Origin: Beroe forskalii
Lineage: Eukaryota > Ctenophora > Nuda > Beroida > Beroidae
Direction: 5' to 3'
Assembly (NCBI GenBank): GCA_011033025.1
Contig: WFMF01000346.1
Span: 1 to 64,000 of the forward strand
Length of the DNA: 64,000 nt
The position numbers and the translations under genes were made by a program. The notes under the pieces are model-generated. The model saw only the letters and a list, made by a program, of their open reading frames with translations, was not told the origin of the DNA and ran no database searches. Position 1 is the stretch's first letter. The number at the start of each line of letters is the position of its first letter. Shown here piece after piece: positions 47,990-59,391 of the stretch.

Positions 47990-49200
47990 CTTTTAAAAGA
48001 GTAAGATAAAATTGTGCCCTTTTAAATTTTTTTTTAGATTGAAAAGAAACTTTTGCTTTTTTTTAGCCCCCTTTGCCCTGTTATATGATTTATTCCTACC
48101 CGTGCCAAAAATTTTTAGAAAAACAGAGGGGGGGTCATGTCGTTTATTGTTTGTCCAGATATATTTATTTTTTTTATTTTGTTTGATAAAATGGAAAAAA
48201 AACAAATAGAACAAAAATAACATTCAAAAAGATTTTTAAAAATTTTTCAAAAAGTTTTTATTTTTGAATGTAAATTTTGGCAAATTTCATTAATTTACTT
48301 TCCTCTAACCCTTAGTTTTAAGTTTTTAATGGGAAATTTAAAGGGAAAAATTTAGCTTTTTAAAAACCCCCCAATTTGATCCAATTTAAGAATTTTTGTT
48401 TATAAAATTTTTTTTTCCAAAAAAACAGTAACACCCATTAAAAATTTGAAAATTTTTAAAAATTATGTATCTAAATTGGAAACGTTTTTTTTAAACCCCT
48501 GCCCTCATTTGATATTTTTTGTGTATGAACCAATGACCAACCCCAAAAAGGGAACTAATTTTGACAACATCAAACTTTAAAAACTGATTATTTTTTGGTA
48601 TTTTCACAAAAATGGAGATGAAAGGGATAGGACAAAAGCCAATTTTAAATACCAAAAAATAGGGCCATTTTAAAACAAATCAGATTTTTAACAAATCATG
48701 TTTGGAAAAAAGGGCATTTTGAAAATAAATCAAATTGTTATAAGAATTTTAAACATAAATTCAAAAAAACTTTTTAAATACTGAAAAACATAGTGGGAAA
48801 AGTCAAATTTTGCACAAATGGGGAGTACATTTCCCCATCAAGGGGGGTTTTATAGTATATCCCCAGCCCACAGCAAGTTTACAACAAGCGAAAACAAAAC
48901 ATCTTTTTTATTAAATGGTTGTTTGGGGTTTTCCAGACTTAAAAATAAATAAAGGGTTTCTTTGCCCTTTTTTTTCATTCAAAAGGTTCCCCAAAAAAAA
49001 ATTTTATTAAATCAGGCAGTTGCCTGTAGTAATGTTCACGAGGACGCTTAATCAGGGCTTGCCACAGAACAGGCAGGGTCTATGAGCGTGTCATGGTCTA
49101 TTTTGACGAAGTAACTGAACCTGAACATCTCTATACTCCTCCTCATGGCCCATAACTTTGTACCGTAACATGTCCTCCCTTCCGTCAGCTCAGGCACCAA
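47990..49200. other. Low-accuracy segment with homopolymer-indel signature
   Basis: From 48000 to 49010 the sequence is a recognisable but degraded reverse copy of 26100-27250. Differences are mainly lengthened or merged A, T, C and G runs (ggggggg, ccccc, tttttttt). The same type of indel continues into the adjacent GT31 fragment to about 49200, then stops. This resembles unpolished long-read consensus rather than evolutionary divergence. Confidence 0.7.
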
Positions 49201-49599
49201 GAACACGTCCCCGTGATGTGAGACTTCCTCCTGCAGTTCCTCAGAGAAGCCCTTCTCTCCTCTTCCAATAACGAACATCAGCTGGAATGTGAGGAACTCA
49301 GGACCCACTCCCTCGTATTCCAGAGGGTTCCAGTTCGTGTGATTTATCCAACGGCTCCGGGTGGATTGCCGGATTTTAGAGCATTCTGCAGTGTCCATCG
49401 AAGGTATGGCAATTACGACAAAAACACTGTTCTTCATCGATTTTTGCTGATTGACTTCAAAACTGTTACCATTTGGAGTAATCGGATGAGACTCAATATC
49501 AGAGTTGGACATCAAATGAGTAAATAGAAGGACATTTATTACTGCTAACCCAACTAATACTTTTGATTTTGTGGTTATTTTCAGAAGGAACTTCAGCAT
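49022..49599 (-). pseudogene. GT31 glycosyltransferase copy 1, N-terminal part only
   Basis: Starts MLKFLLKITTKSKVLVGLAV, a short cytosolic tail and type II membrane anchor, then VFVVIAIPS, a galactosyltransferase family 31 core with IRQSTRSRWIN and VKIDHDTLID containing the metal-binding DHD. The homology stops at the junction with arm B near 49011, so the C-terminal half is absent. Near the junction one extra G (in cagggtctatg) and several small deletions shift the frame. The family transfers galactose, GlcNAc or GalNAc in beta-1,3 linkage in the Golgi; the substrate is unknown here. Confidence 0.8.
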
Positions 49600-50440
49600 T
49601 TTCCACCTGAAAAGAAGTTGTGTAGGAACTAGAATGAAAATAACGAAGATTTATAATCCCCTAGAACAAAATTTCAAGTTTGGATTTAAACTGTGGATTA
49701 TACTATTATAAAACCACGGAATCTTAATTATCAGATTTGATTGTTCATGCATATTGGTATCCCGGATTCCCAGTACAAAACTGATGAAATGTAGAAGACC
49801 GAGTCGGTCTTCTGACCGACAAGAGGAAAAAGAAATCATAGGAATATATTTTAATACTTTTATACTCCGCACAGGAGAAATAGGCGGGTAGGATGACATC
49901 ATTATCATAGCTCAATGTAGTGAGTTGATGACGTGGCACCGCCTATTTCTCTTACGCGTCGTTTAATATTCAAAAGGGCATTCGAATAAGATTTTCAGTG
50001 GAAAGATTTTGAAGAAATGAGGAATGAGGGATGCTATCCAATACGGACTGTTTTCCGTTGGGTCGCAGCCATCAGCAGTGGGTGCCTTGAACTGGAGAAA
50101 GGAAATTGTGAGCCCAATTAAGGAAGCCTATTTTGACTTGTACTGCTGAAGTTGTGCAGTGCAATTAGAATTGAGACAAGAACCATGCTTTGGAGATTAA
50201 GAGCCGTTCTCGGTTTGAGAAATGGTTTAATTAACAATAACAGAATATAACATGATTTTCTAGCACATAGAAACCATATTGCACAAAAACTGAAAGATCA
50301 AGAGCAAGATGGAAAATGACACAATATATTCACGCCATACAAAGCTGTACAGACATAGAGTTGTACACATACATGAGCGTATTACATGCAGTAACAAGCA
50401 AGCAAGCATCGTTACTTCTAGTTCTACTCTTCTACATATA
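49600..50440. other. Upstream flank of GT31 copy 1
   Basis: Shares much of its sequence with the flank of copy 3 (56513-57520), including the cttgtactgctgaagttgtg and gttgtacacatacatgagcg blocks. It carries a 102-bp mini-element that the copy 3 flank lacks. No separate gene. Confidence 0.6.
49863..49964. mobile_element. 102-bp palindromic TA-targeting mini-element, copy 1
   Basis: Starts tactccgcacaggagaaata and ends tatttctcttacgcgtcgtt, with an inverted core of tgacatcattatcatagctc. Absent from the paralogous flank of GT31 copy 3 near 56735. Same family as 52421-52523, with the interior in the opposite orientation. Confidence 0.75.
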
Positions 50441-52770
50441 CTAGAGTAGCTAGCCAAAGTTGAGTAGGCCTTTCGATGTCCAGAGAATTTCTCATTGGAT
50501 TTTGTTAGTTTAAATGATAACAATCAACTTTGAGGGGGGTAGAAATTTTCAAATAGTGGCGAACACTTAACCACGCCCACTTTTTGTCATTTAATTGACG
50601 TGTGTGTTCACAAATTCATATCTCGGGCTAGGAAGGTTGTAGAGACTTGTTTTTGGGCTCAAACGAATCGCAATGGCCATGTTTATATTAGACTTGTTAA
50701 TAAACATATGCTTTAAAATGCTCTGAACCGAGTTGATAAAAAAATCATTTTTACCCAAAGCGATGGCTAAAAATCGATTATTTTATCATAACTTGGGCTA
50801 GGAAGGACTTAGAGACTTCGTTCATAGCTCAAAAGAACCGCAATTGGCATGTTTATATACAACTTGTTAATAAACATATGCCTTAAAATGCTCAGAAACC
50901 AAGTTATAGGCAAAAAACTGATTTTTGGTCGTTTTCGCTGTGGAATTTTTGGCAAAAAATCAATGTAGCATCCATGTTCTGGGGTCGAGACCAAAATTTT
51001 ACCCCTGAAAATGATCTTTAAACATCCCTCGTTTGACAGAAAAATGTTTTGGGGGTCTAGAATAGTCACAATGGCTATGTTGAACTATTTAGCAACTGGA
51101 TTTGATGTCATTTTTTTGACGCGCATGTCCAAAAAATCATATCTCGGGCCAGGAAGGTCGTAGAGACTTGTTTTTGGGCTCAAACGAATCGCAATGGCCA
51201 TGTTTATATTAGACTTGTTAATAAACATATGCTCTAAAATGCTCCTGAACCGAGTTACAGGCCAAAAAGCATTTTGAGCCAAAGCGATTGCTCAAAATTG
51301 TTAATTTGTTCATAATTTGGGCTAGGAAGGTCATAAAGACTTCGTTAATAGCTCAAAAGAACCACAATTGGCATGTTTATATACGACTTGTGAATAAACA
51401 TATGCCCTTAAATGCTCAGAAACCCAGTTATAGGCCAAAAACTGATTTTTGGCCATTATCGCTATGTGAGATTTGGTAGAAAATGAATGCAGAATCCATG
51501 TTTTGATCTGCAAACCAAAATTTTAGACCCCAAAAACCTTTTTTATCACAGGAGGGATGTTTGAAGTACATTTCGAAGGTCAAAAATTTGGTAAGCACAT
51601 CAAAACATGGATTCTGCATTCATTTTCTACCAGATCTCACATAGCGATAATGGCCAAAAATCAGTTTTTGGCCTATAACTTGGTTTCTGAGCATTTTAGG
51701 GTATATGTTTATTCACAAGTCGTATATAAACATGCCAATTTTGGTTCTTTTGAGCTATTAACGAAGTCTTTATGACCTTCCTAGCCCAAATTATGAACAA
51801 ATTAACAATTTTGAGCCATCGCTTTGGCTCAAAATGCTTTTTGGCCTGTAACTGGGTTCAGGAGCATTTTAGAGCATATATTTATTAACAAGTCTCATAT
51901 AAACATGGCCATTGCGATTCGTTTGAGCCCAAAAACAAGTCTCTACGACCTTCCTGGCCCGAGATATGATTTTTTGGACATGCGCATCAAAAAATGACAT
52001 CAAATCCAGTTGCTAAATAGTTCAACATAGCCATTGTGACTATTCTAGACTCCCAAAAACCTTTTTCTGACAAACGAGGGATGTTTAAAGAACATTTTCA
52101 GGGATAAAATTTTTGGTCTCGACCCCAGAACATGGATGCTACATTGATTTTTTTGCCAAAATTCCACAGCGAAAAATGACCAAAAATCAGTTTTTGCCTA
52201 TAACTTGGTTTCTGGCATTTTAGGGCATATGTTTATTCACAAGTCGTATATAAACATGCCAATTGCGGTTCTTTTGAGCTATGAACGAAGTCTCTAAGTC
52301 CTTCCTAGCCCAAGTTATGATAAAATAATCGATTTTTAGCCATCGCTTTGGGTAAAAATGCTTTTTGGCCTGTAACTCGGTTCAGGAGCATTTTAGAGCA
52401 TATGTTTATTAACAAGTCTATACTCCGCGCATGAGAAATAGGCGGTTTAATGTCATCAACTCACTATTTTGAGCTATGATAATGACATCATCCTACTCGC
52501 CTATTTCTCGTGCGCAGCGTTTAATATAAACATGGCCATTGCGATTCGTTTGAGCCCAAAAACAAGTCTCTACAACCTTCCTAGCCCGAGATATGAATTT
52601 TTGAACACACGCGTCAATTAAATGACAAAAAGTGGGCGTGGTCAAGTGTTCGCCACTATTTGAAAATTTCTACCCCCCTCAAAGTTGATTGCTATCATTT
52701 GAACTAACAAATTCCAATGAGATATTCTCTGGACATCGAAAGGCCTACTCAACTTTGGCTAGCTACTCTA
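50441..52770. mobile_element. 2.3-kb near-complete palindrome (foldback element), copy 2
   Basis: The terminal sequence ctagagtagctagccaaag is mirrored at the right end (ctttggctagctactcta). The entire left half to about 51540 reappears inverted from about 51600 to 52770, leaving only a few tens of bases unpaired at the centre. Arms contain repeated blocks such as gccattgcgattcgtttgag and aagtctctacgaccttcc. A 103-bp mini-element sits at 52421. The flanks match the uninterrupted GT31 copy 3 flank near 57505. No transposase. Confidence 0.88.
52421..52523. mobile_element. 103-bp palindromic mini-element nested in the foldback element, copy 2
   Basis: Interrupts aagtcta|atataaac, which is intact elsewhere in the same family. 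Ends are tactccgcgcatgagaaata and tatttctcgtgcgcagcgtt, with TA duplicated. It breaks the symmetry of the host palindrome, so it arrived later. Confidence 0.85.
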
Positions 52771-53756
52771 ATAATAGTAGTAGTCTTCTATAGTAGTCAA
52801 TGTTAATGACGGAATCAGGGTTTATGAGCATTATGTGCCATATATGAATTGTTTTCCCAAGATCAAAATTCACCCATCCGGCACATCCAAACAGAGCCAA
52901 ATTTAGCACACCACCAGACAAGGTGTATAAACAATTAAAAAAGATAATAGCCTTCTGGACTCAGGCCCCCTCCACTAAGGGAGGGGGACCTCCCTTACAT
53001 CTTGCCTATTTAAAGTCCACGTTCTGACCGCATGTTAACCACGGAAAACCACCTCAACTCGCCACAAGGACGAGGAGCGCATGGCTATTTTAATTGTTTA
53101 TCTTAAATCGTAACATGCGTAATCGAAACGTGCGTCATAAAATCGATACGTGCAAAATTTCGTGGGACGTGAAATTTTACGAAGAAATTTTAGCTCCTCT
53201 CTCTCTCTCTCTCTCCCTCCCTCCACCCCTCCAAGTTGCGTAGGTATCCCGTCTGTAGAAGGTGCGTAGGTATTCCGTAGGTATTCTGTCAGAAGGTTGT
53301 CCATAGAGTAGGTATTCCGTCTGTAGAAGGTGTGTAGGTAGAAGGTATGTAGAGTAGACATATATCGAATGAGATACTTTGCCTGGACCCCCCTATATAT
53401 ACTAGCATTGACGAGATACGTAACATGGTCTGACACCAGTAGGTGAGACCATGGGTGTCTGACACTAGTAGGTGAGACTACAGATGTCTGACACTCTACC
53501 GCAGATATACCGAGATACCATTTTCAATGAATTACGTCGAGATTCAGGTTGATAGAAATCCAATCACACGCACCTGTTGGAAACCAATCGCACGTTTGTT
53601 GATACTGATAGGCATAGAATCATAAACGTATTGAACACTTGACAGAATTTCGATCACATGCGTGTTGATTTCAATCCAATAACGTGCCGACAGCTGTGTA
53701 AATTGGACTTCAATCAGTCCACAGCACTGTGCGCATAAAATTCACCTAATGTGCTG
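52771..53756. repeat. Duplicated 3' flank of GT31 copy 2
   Basis: The block from aaaaaagataatagccttc (about 52938) through cctcaactcg, cgatacgtgcaaaatttcg, a (CT)n tract and tgtgctgtcacttgaccgg is repeated at about 54585-55196 beside copy 3. This copy has an extra minisatellite of gtaggtattccgtctgtag units at about 53240-53350. Confidence 0.8.
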
Positions 53757-54480
53757 TCACTTGACCGGACACAAACACTGATTATCAGGATTCTCATAGT
53801 CAAACCCAAACTCCTGACACTCTGATTCTCGCACCATCGTCCTACACCGGAATACCTCCTCCATCACCTCGTGATCCTTAATCCAGTGCATGAACCAGTA
53901 CCCCTGTCTGAAGTCCTCCCTGCTGTGTGGGAACTCCCTGACCCCCCTCTCCTCCATAGTCCTGATACTGGTGTTACTCCTCAGTTCGATGTTGTGAACT
54001 AGCCATCCCACGTACAGGTCCTCGTGTTTTATGATAACTCTGGCGTGGAGAGGATCCTCCTCTACGATCTGCCTCACTACGTCACGGGAGACAACGTACC
54101 CACCTCCCTGACAGTAGTAAAACACACCCAAGTTCTCGTAGGTTCGTCGTTTGGGGACACGAATCAGGCAGTTGCCTCCGTAGTAATGTTCACGAGGACG
54201 CTTAATCAGGGCTTGCCACAGAACAGGCAGGTCTATGAGCGTGTCATGGTCTATTTTGACAAAGTAACTGAACCCGAACATCTCCAAACTCCTTCTCATG
54301 GCCCACATGACTTTGTACCGTAACATGTCCTCCCCTTCCGTCAGCTCAGGTACCAAGAACACGTTCCAATCAACTGACATCAAACATGTGATTGGAGACA
54401 CGAATCAGGCAGTTGCCTCCGTAGTAATTTACTATTTAATGTGAGACTTCCTCCTCCAGTTCCTCAGAGAAGCCCTTCTC
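53757..54480 (-). pseudogene. GT31 glycosyltransferase copy 2, C-terminal part with rearranged middle
   Basis: The frame 53757-54364 reads FLVPELTEGEDMLRYKVMWA, VKIDHDTLID, GGYVVSRDVVRQIVEEDP, IKHEDLYVGWLVHNI (the EDxxVG motif) and ends NQCLCPVK. On its 5' side the homology is broken by about 75 bp that includes TTCCAATCAACTGACATCAA and a second small piece of the same gene (cacgaatcaggcagttgcc). A short fragment of the EEVSH region follows (54440-54480) and then homology ends; the anchor and N-terminal core are missing. It therefore looks non-functional as assembled. Confidence 0.78.
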
Positions 54481-55188
54481 TTCTCTCCCAGCAATACCCG
54501 TCCTTCATTATCATTATCAACTGCTCCTCCATTCCTCCATCGCTGCTTCGCGCGTGGGAAACCTACTTTTAAGGTGTATAAAAAATTAAAAAAGATAATA
54601 GCCTTCCGGACTCCGGGCCTCTCCACTAAGGGAGGGGGACCTCCCTTACATCTTGCCTATTTAAAGTCCACGTTCTGACCGCATGTTAACCACGGAAAAC
54701 CACCTCAACTCGTCATAAAATCGATACGTGCAAAATTTCGTGGGACGTGAAATTTTATGACGAAATTTTAGCTCCTCTCTCTCTCTCCCTCCCTCCACCC
54801 CTCCAAGGTATGTAGAGTAGACATATATCGAATGAGATACTTTGCCTGGACCCCCCTATATATAGTTATACTAGCATTGACGAGATACGTAACATGGTCT
54901 GACACCAGTAGGTGAGACCATGGGTGTCTGACACTAGTAGGTGAGACTACAGATGTCTGACACTCTACCGCAGTGTGACGAGACACCATTATCACGAGAT
55001 ACCATTTTCAATGAATTACGTCGAGATTCAGGTTGATACTGATAGGAAGCGAATCATAAACGTATTGAACACTTGACAGAATTTCGATCACATGCGTTGA
55101 TTTCAATCCAATAACGTGCCGACTGCTGTGTAAATTGGACTTCAATCAGTGCACAGCACTGTGCGCATAAAATTCACCTAATGTGCTG
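54481..55188. repeat. Duplicated 3' flank of GT31 copy 3
   Basis: Second copy of the block described beside copy 2 (aaaaaagataatagccttc to acttgaccgg), shorter because it lacks the gtaggtattccg minisatellite. It indicates a tandem segmental duplication of gene plus flank. Confidence 0.8.
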
Positions 55189-56512
55189 TCACTTGACCGG
55201 ACACAAACACTGATTATCAGGATTCTCATAGTCAAACCCAAACTCCTGACACTCTGATTCTCGCACCATCGTCCTACACCGGAATACCTCCTCCATCACC
55301 TCGTGATCCTTAATCCAGTGCATGAACCAGAACCCCTGTCTGAAGTCCTCCCTGCTGTGTGGGAACTCCCTGACCCCCCTCTCCTCCATAGTCCGGATAC
55401 TGGTGTTACTCCTCAGTTCGATGTTGTGAACCAGCCACCCCACGTACAGATCCTCGTGTTTTATGATAACTCTGGCGTGGAGAGGATCCTCCTCTACGAT
55501 CTGCCTCACTACGTCACGGGAGACAACGTACCCACCTCCCTGACAGTAGTAAAACACACCCAAGTTCTCGTAGCTTCGTCGTTTGGGGACACGAATCAGG
55601 CAGTTGCCTCCGTAGTAATGTTCACGAGGACGCTTAATCAGGGCTTGCCACAGAACAGGCAGGGGGCCATCCATAAAGGACGTCCGCAATGAGGGGGGAG
55701 GGGGGAGTCTGGCCAATGCGGACGTTTGCGGACGTAGGGGGGAGGGGGGTGTTTGGCCAAATGCGGACGTCCGCAATTCATGGAAATTTTGGGCGATTTG
55801 ACGGCTATTTCACTAGAAAATCATGAAATTTCAGGGCCAAAATTGACGACCCAAAAAATTTTCAAGAAAAATGCGGACGTCCGGGGGGAGGGAGGGGTTT
55901 CTGGATTGCGGACGTTTGCGGACAAGGGGGAGGAAGGGGTCTAAAAAGGCCGAAATTTTGCGGACGTCCTTTATGGATGGCCCCCAGGTCTATGAGCGTG
56001 TCATGGTCTATTTTAACGAAGTAACTGAACCCGAACAACTCCACACTTCTCCTCATGGCCCACATGACTTTGTACCGTAACATGTCCTCCCCTTCCGTCA
56101 GCTCAGGCACCAAGAACACGTCCCCGTGATGTGAGACTTCCTCCTTCAGTTCCTCAGAGAAGCCCTTCTCTCCTCTTCCAATAACGAACATCAGCTGGAA
56201 TGTGAGGAACTCAGGACCCACTCCCTCGTATTCCAGAGGGTTCCAGTTCGTGTGATTTATCCAACGGCTCCGGGTGGATTGCCGGATTTTAGAGCATTCT
56301 GCAGTGTCCATCGAAGGTATGGCAATTACGACAAAAACACTATCTTTCATCGCTTTCTGCTGATTGACTTCAAAATTATTACCATTTGGAGAAATCGGAT
56401 GGGAATCAATATCAGATTTGGACATCAAATGAGTAAATAGAAGAACATTTATAACTGCTAACCCAACCAATACTTTTGATTTCGTGGTTACTTTCAGAAG
56501 GAACTTCAGCAT
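55189..56512 (-). pseudogene. GT31 glycosyltransferase copy 3, full length but split by a MITE
   Basis: Both halves are present and undamaged apart from the insertion. 56512 to 55988 encodes the anchor (MLKFLLKVTTKSKVLVGLAV) through VKIDHDTLIDL. 55659 to 55189 encodes PVLWQALIKRPREHYYGGN through EDLYVGWLVHNI and ends NQCLCPVK. A 322-bp MITE sits between them within a single coding exon, directly after the DHD motif, and brings stops in frame. Without it the protein would be about 340 residues, the usual size for a Golgi beta-1,3-glycosyltransferase of family GT31. Whether the insertion is fixed, or another allele is intact, cannot be told from one sequence. Confidence 0.82.
55663..55984. mobile_element. 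322-bp PIF/Harbinger-like MITE inside GT31 copy 3
   Basis: Terminal inverted repeats GGGGCCATCCATAAAGGACG and its complement, extended inward by tccgca, are flanked by a 3-bp duplication CAG (55660-55662, 55985-55987). Copy 2 shows the empty site caggcaggtctatg. The interior repeats gcggacg and ggggggaggggg motifs and has no transposase. A 3-bp target and a GG-start TIR fit PIF/Harbinger or ISL2EU. Confidence 0.88.
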
Positions 56513-58387
56513 TTTCCACCTGAAAAGAAGTTGTGTAGAGCGAAATAACGAAGATTTATAATCCCCAAGAATAAAATTTCAAGAATTATAAAAAAAAAGA
56601 GAGATTGGATTGAAACTGTGGATTCTAAATCTATGAAAGGCTGATTATCTGTTGATTGTCATGCATAATGCATATCAGAACAAAGCTGATAGAAGGCTGA
56701 CAAGTGACAAGTAAAGAGGGAAAAGAAATCATAGGAATATTTAATATTCAATTATACTTATACTCTTATAGAGTGTTCAGTGGTACGTTATTGTGAAGAA
56801 ACTACTGACTGGATCAACATTCAACTTTCTGAGACTGAACCATTAATGATTTATCATATACCAAAATAGTCAAAAAATACGATCCTGATATCTTGCTATC
56901 AGTGAAAAAATCAAGACAGGATTAAAATATATGGATGACTGTGGTTCAATTTAAAAGAATGGCTGAACGACCCTTTTTCAATTGTATTAGGACATTTGAC
57001 CTGCACTAAACGTACAAAAACTTCCGTTTCTACGTTGAAACTCGCTATCAACTCGCACTATCATTTAAAGATATACGTTGAATGAGATTGGCTCGTTATG
57101 GTACACAAGAGAATAAGGGACGCTATCTCAAACAGACTGTTTTCCGTTGAATCGCAGCCATCAACAGTGGGTTCCTTGAGCTGGAGAAGAGAAATCACTA
57201 AATTAAAGCCCAGGGAAGCCTATTTTGACTTGTACTGCTGAAGTTGTGCACTGCAATTGAGACAAGAACCATGCTTTGGAAAGAAAGAGCCGTTCTCGGT
57301 TTGAGAAATTGATCTGATATTTAACAGAATAAAATGATTTGCTAGCAGAATAGAAACCATATTGCACAAAACAGTAAGGATCAAGAGCAAGATAGAAACT
57401 GACACAATATATTCACGCCATACAAAGCTGTACAGAGATAGAGTTGTACACATACATGAGCGTATTACATGCAGTAACAAGCAAGCAAGCATCGTTACTT
57501 CTACTCTTCCAGTAGTCAAAGTCAATGAAGCTATCAAGATTTATGAGCATCATGTTCCACTTCCAAAGTTCACCCAGCCGGCACATCAAACCAAGCCAAA
57601 TTTAGCACACCATCAATGAAAACATCGCAGCAGATGCTTTCTGTTTAAGCGCATAAGCATAGTTAAGTACGTAGTAAAAAGGAAATTAACCACATTTCTA
57701 CTGATGTATCTACTGCTCATAGGCCATACAACTATAGACGCATATACTCATATACTATATATACTATACAAGCTCAACAGCTTGAGCCGCATGAACACGC
57801 AGGACTAAGTCAGAGCATCGTTACATCGTTATAATGAACTAGTTGTTGATCCTGGCGCATGTCAGCAGGCGAAGTGAGCGCCAAACAGTTACAGAGAGAT
57901 AAAAAGGAGGCCGAGCAGGCGCATGTTGCATGTGATACAGGTTTGCGACAAGAGAATTACAGTACGGGATCAGAAGTTGGAGAGGATAACTTGAAGTTGA
58001 TAACTTAGACGGAGTTGATACAAATCAGCCAGACTTGTCTACTGATCAGGGTAATTATTCATCTATCTAAGAGCTGCAAAATTGAGCTCCAATTGCTTAC
58101 AATTTCATTATATACGAACACTAGAACTTAGAACACTAGAATACTAGTTCAGTAGAAATTTTATCCAAAAATGGCAACACCAAGAAAAGATAGGATTCCA
58201 ATCAACTGACATCAAGCATGTGATTTGATCCCAGTGATAATAAGATAATAATATTTCCCCGTAGATGCCCCAGTTATTATATAAGATCAGTTGATACATA
58301 AGATCATCTTAACTATTCAACCAAACCAATGAACCAAATATTAACGCTATACCTCCTAACCAGACAATTACCCCGACGATTTTTCAG
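56513..58387. other. GT31 copy 3 upstream flank and intergenic DNA
   Basis: 56513-57620 parallels the flank of copy 1 and shows the empty site of the foldback element near 57505. A 49-codon frame at 57859-58008 (MSAGEVSAKQLQRDKKEAEQ and onward) has no homologue known to me and no clean splice link. The motif TTCCAATCAACTGACATCAA recurs at 58196. Confidence 0.5.
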
Positions 58388-58816
58388 AAGCCACTGAACC
58401 TGAGAGTCACCAACATTCTGAACGATAATCGTAGTAGGATGATCAAACTAACTGTGGACCCTGAGACCGGAAATGCAATTACGAAAGGACTCGCCAATGG
58501 AGTGCCAGGATGGACCACATACAAGCTCCCAGATCAGGAACCCCACCTGGAATTTGCCCTCAAAATCTGCGAGCAATGCCCCTCAACCCACCTGAAAGAC
58601 AGGAAATCGATCGAGAGACCGGTACAAGCAGCAATAGGCCACCTTGCTGAGCCGGAGGACGTCTCCATCGTAAGGCCGCCACAATTTCATACAGGAACCA
58701 AGCAGAACATGATTTTCCTGAAGTCCAAGACGAACGAGATGATGAACAGATTGAGACTGGAAGCCAGGAAGAACGGCGGGGCGATGCACTTGAACAGTCC
58801 ACAGTCCACACCATGA
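58388..58816 (+). CDS. Possible terminal exon of an unrecognised gene
   Basis: A good acceptor (gatttttcag) leads straight into a 142-codon frame, KPLNLRVTNILNDNRSRMIK to GGAMHLNSPQSTP, followed by a stop. Composition is ordinary globular protein, unlike the low-complexity frames elsewhere. No domain is recognised. An internal ATC|GTAAGG near 58670 could be an alternative donor. It could belong to a host gene whose other exons lie outside or are too short to see, or to a transposon. No membrane segment or repeat is visible. Confidence 0.35.
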   Translation, partial: KPLNLRVTNILNDNRSRMIKLTVDPETGNAITKGLANGVPGWTTYKLPDQEPHLEFALKICEQCPSTHLKDRKSIERPVQAAIGHLAEPEDVSIVRPPQFHTGTKQNMIFLKSKTNEMMNRLRLEARKNGGAMHLNSPQSTP

Positions 58817-59220
58817 TGTGTTGCGTATCTTGTAACAGAAAGTATGCATATATATAATCTCTCACTTTTTATCTTTTTGGGCACAGAATTTTCGTATTTA
58901 CTATTTAAGTTTGCTAACCCCGTTTTTCTTTTTCAGAGAAGTCTGACATTACATGTTGTAATATGACTTTATATTATATATTTCTATATTTCTATTTCTA
59001 TAATGGGGTTCATCAAAGCAAAGTACGCTTTTCTCAACATGTCTACTCTACAAACAACGTTCCAGCACCCCAGACAGATGACCTATAACTGGGACACTTC
59101 TCCCTCTTCCTCCTTCCCCTCCTCATCTTGTTGGAGTACCTCCATTAGGCCCTGCTCCCACACCTCCTACCCCTCTTCTCCAACGTCTTTGTTACTAGTT
59201 TTCTTTCTTAGATCATACAG

Positions 59221-59391
59221 TCAGAGTCCGACAGCCCCTTGTGGTCGGTACTGGGGCCGGAGAACTTGTCCACAACTGAGGGACAAGTCCTCTGGGTATT
59301 TTGTCCTCCTGTATTGGAAGATAACATTGCAAGGAACGAGCTTCCCGAAGTGGTCTGTCTGCACACTGGGGGCTTTCTGCATGTGTCAGAC
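59221..59391 (+). CDS. Weak candidate internal exon, unrecognised
   Basis: Between an acceptor (catacag) and a donor (gac|gtacgt) lies a 57-codon stretch in phase 0, SESDSPLWSVLGPENLSTTE to EVVCLHTGGFLHVSD. Other frames are also open for part of it, and I recognise no family. It is listed because both splice sites and a coding-like composition coincide. Confidence 0.2.

Larger units (their letters stand above)
39567..49010 (-). repeat. Arm B of the inverted duplication, expanded by insertions
   Basis: Reverse complement of 26100-31707. It is 9.4 kb because it carries a 2.07-kb palindromic element (40228-42297), an 1833-bp form of the TA-flanked element (46080-47912) and a 192-bp tandem duplication (45383-45766). 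The edges (39567-39895 and about 48000-49010) carry many homopolymer-length differences from arm A; the middle is nearly identical. Confidence 0.9.

Noticed and set aside
50809-51775. Several 60-86 codon frames in the foldback element, repeated at 41.1-42.0 kb
   Set aside because: They are mirror images arising from palindromic arms and show no transposase motif.
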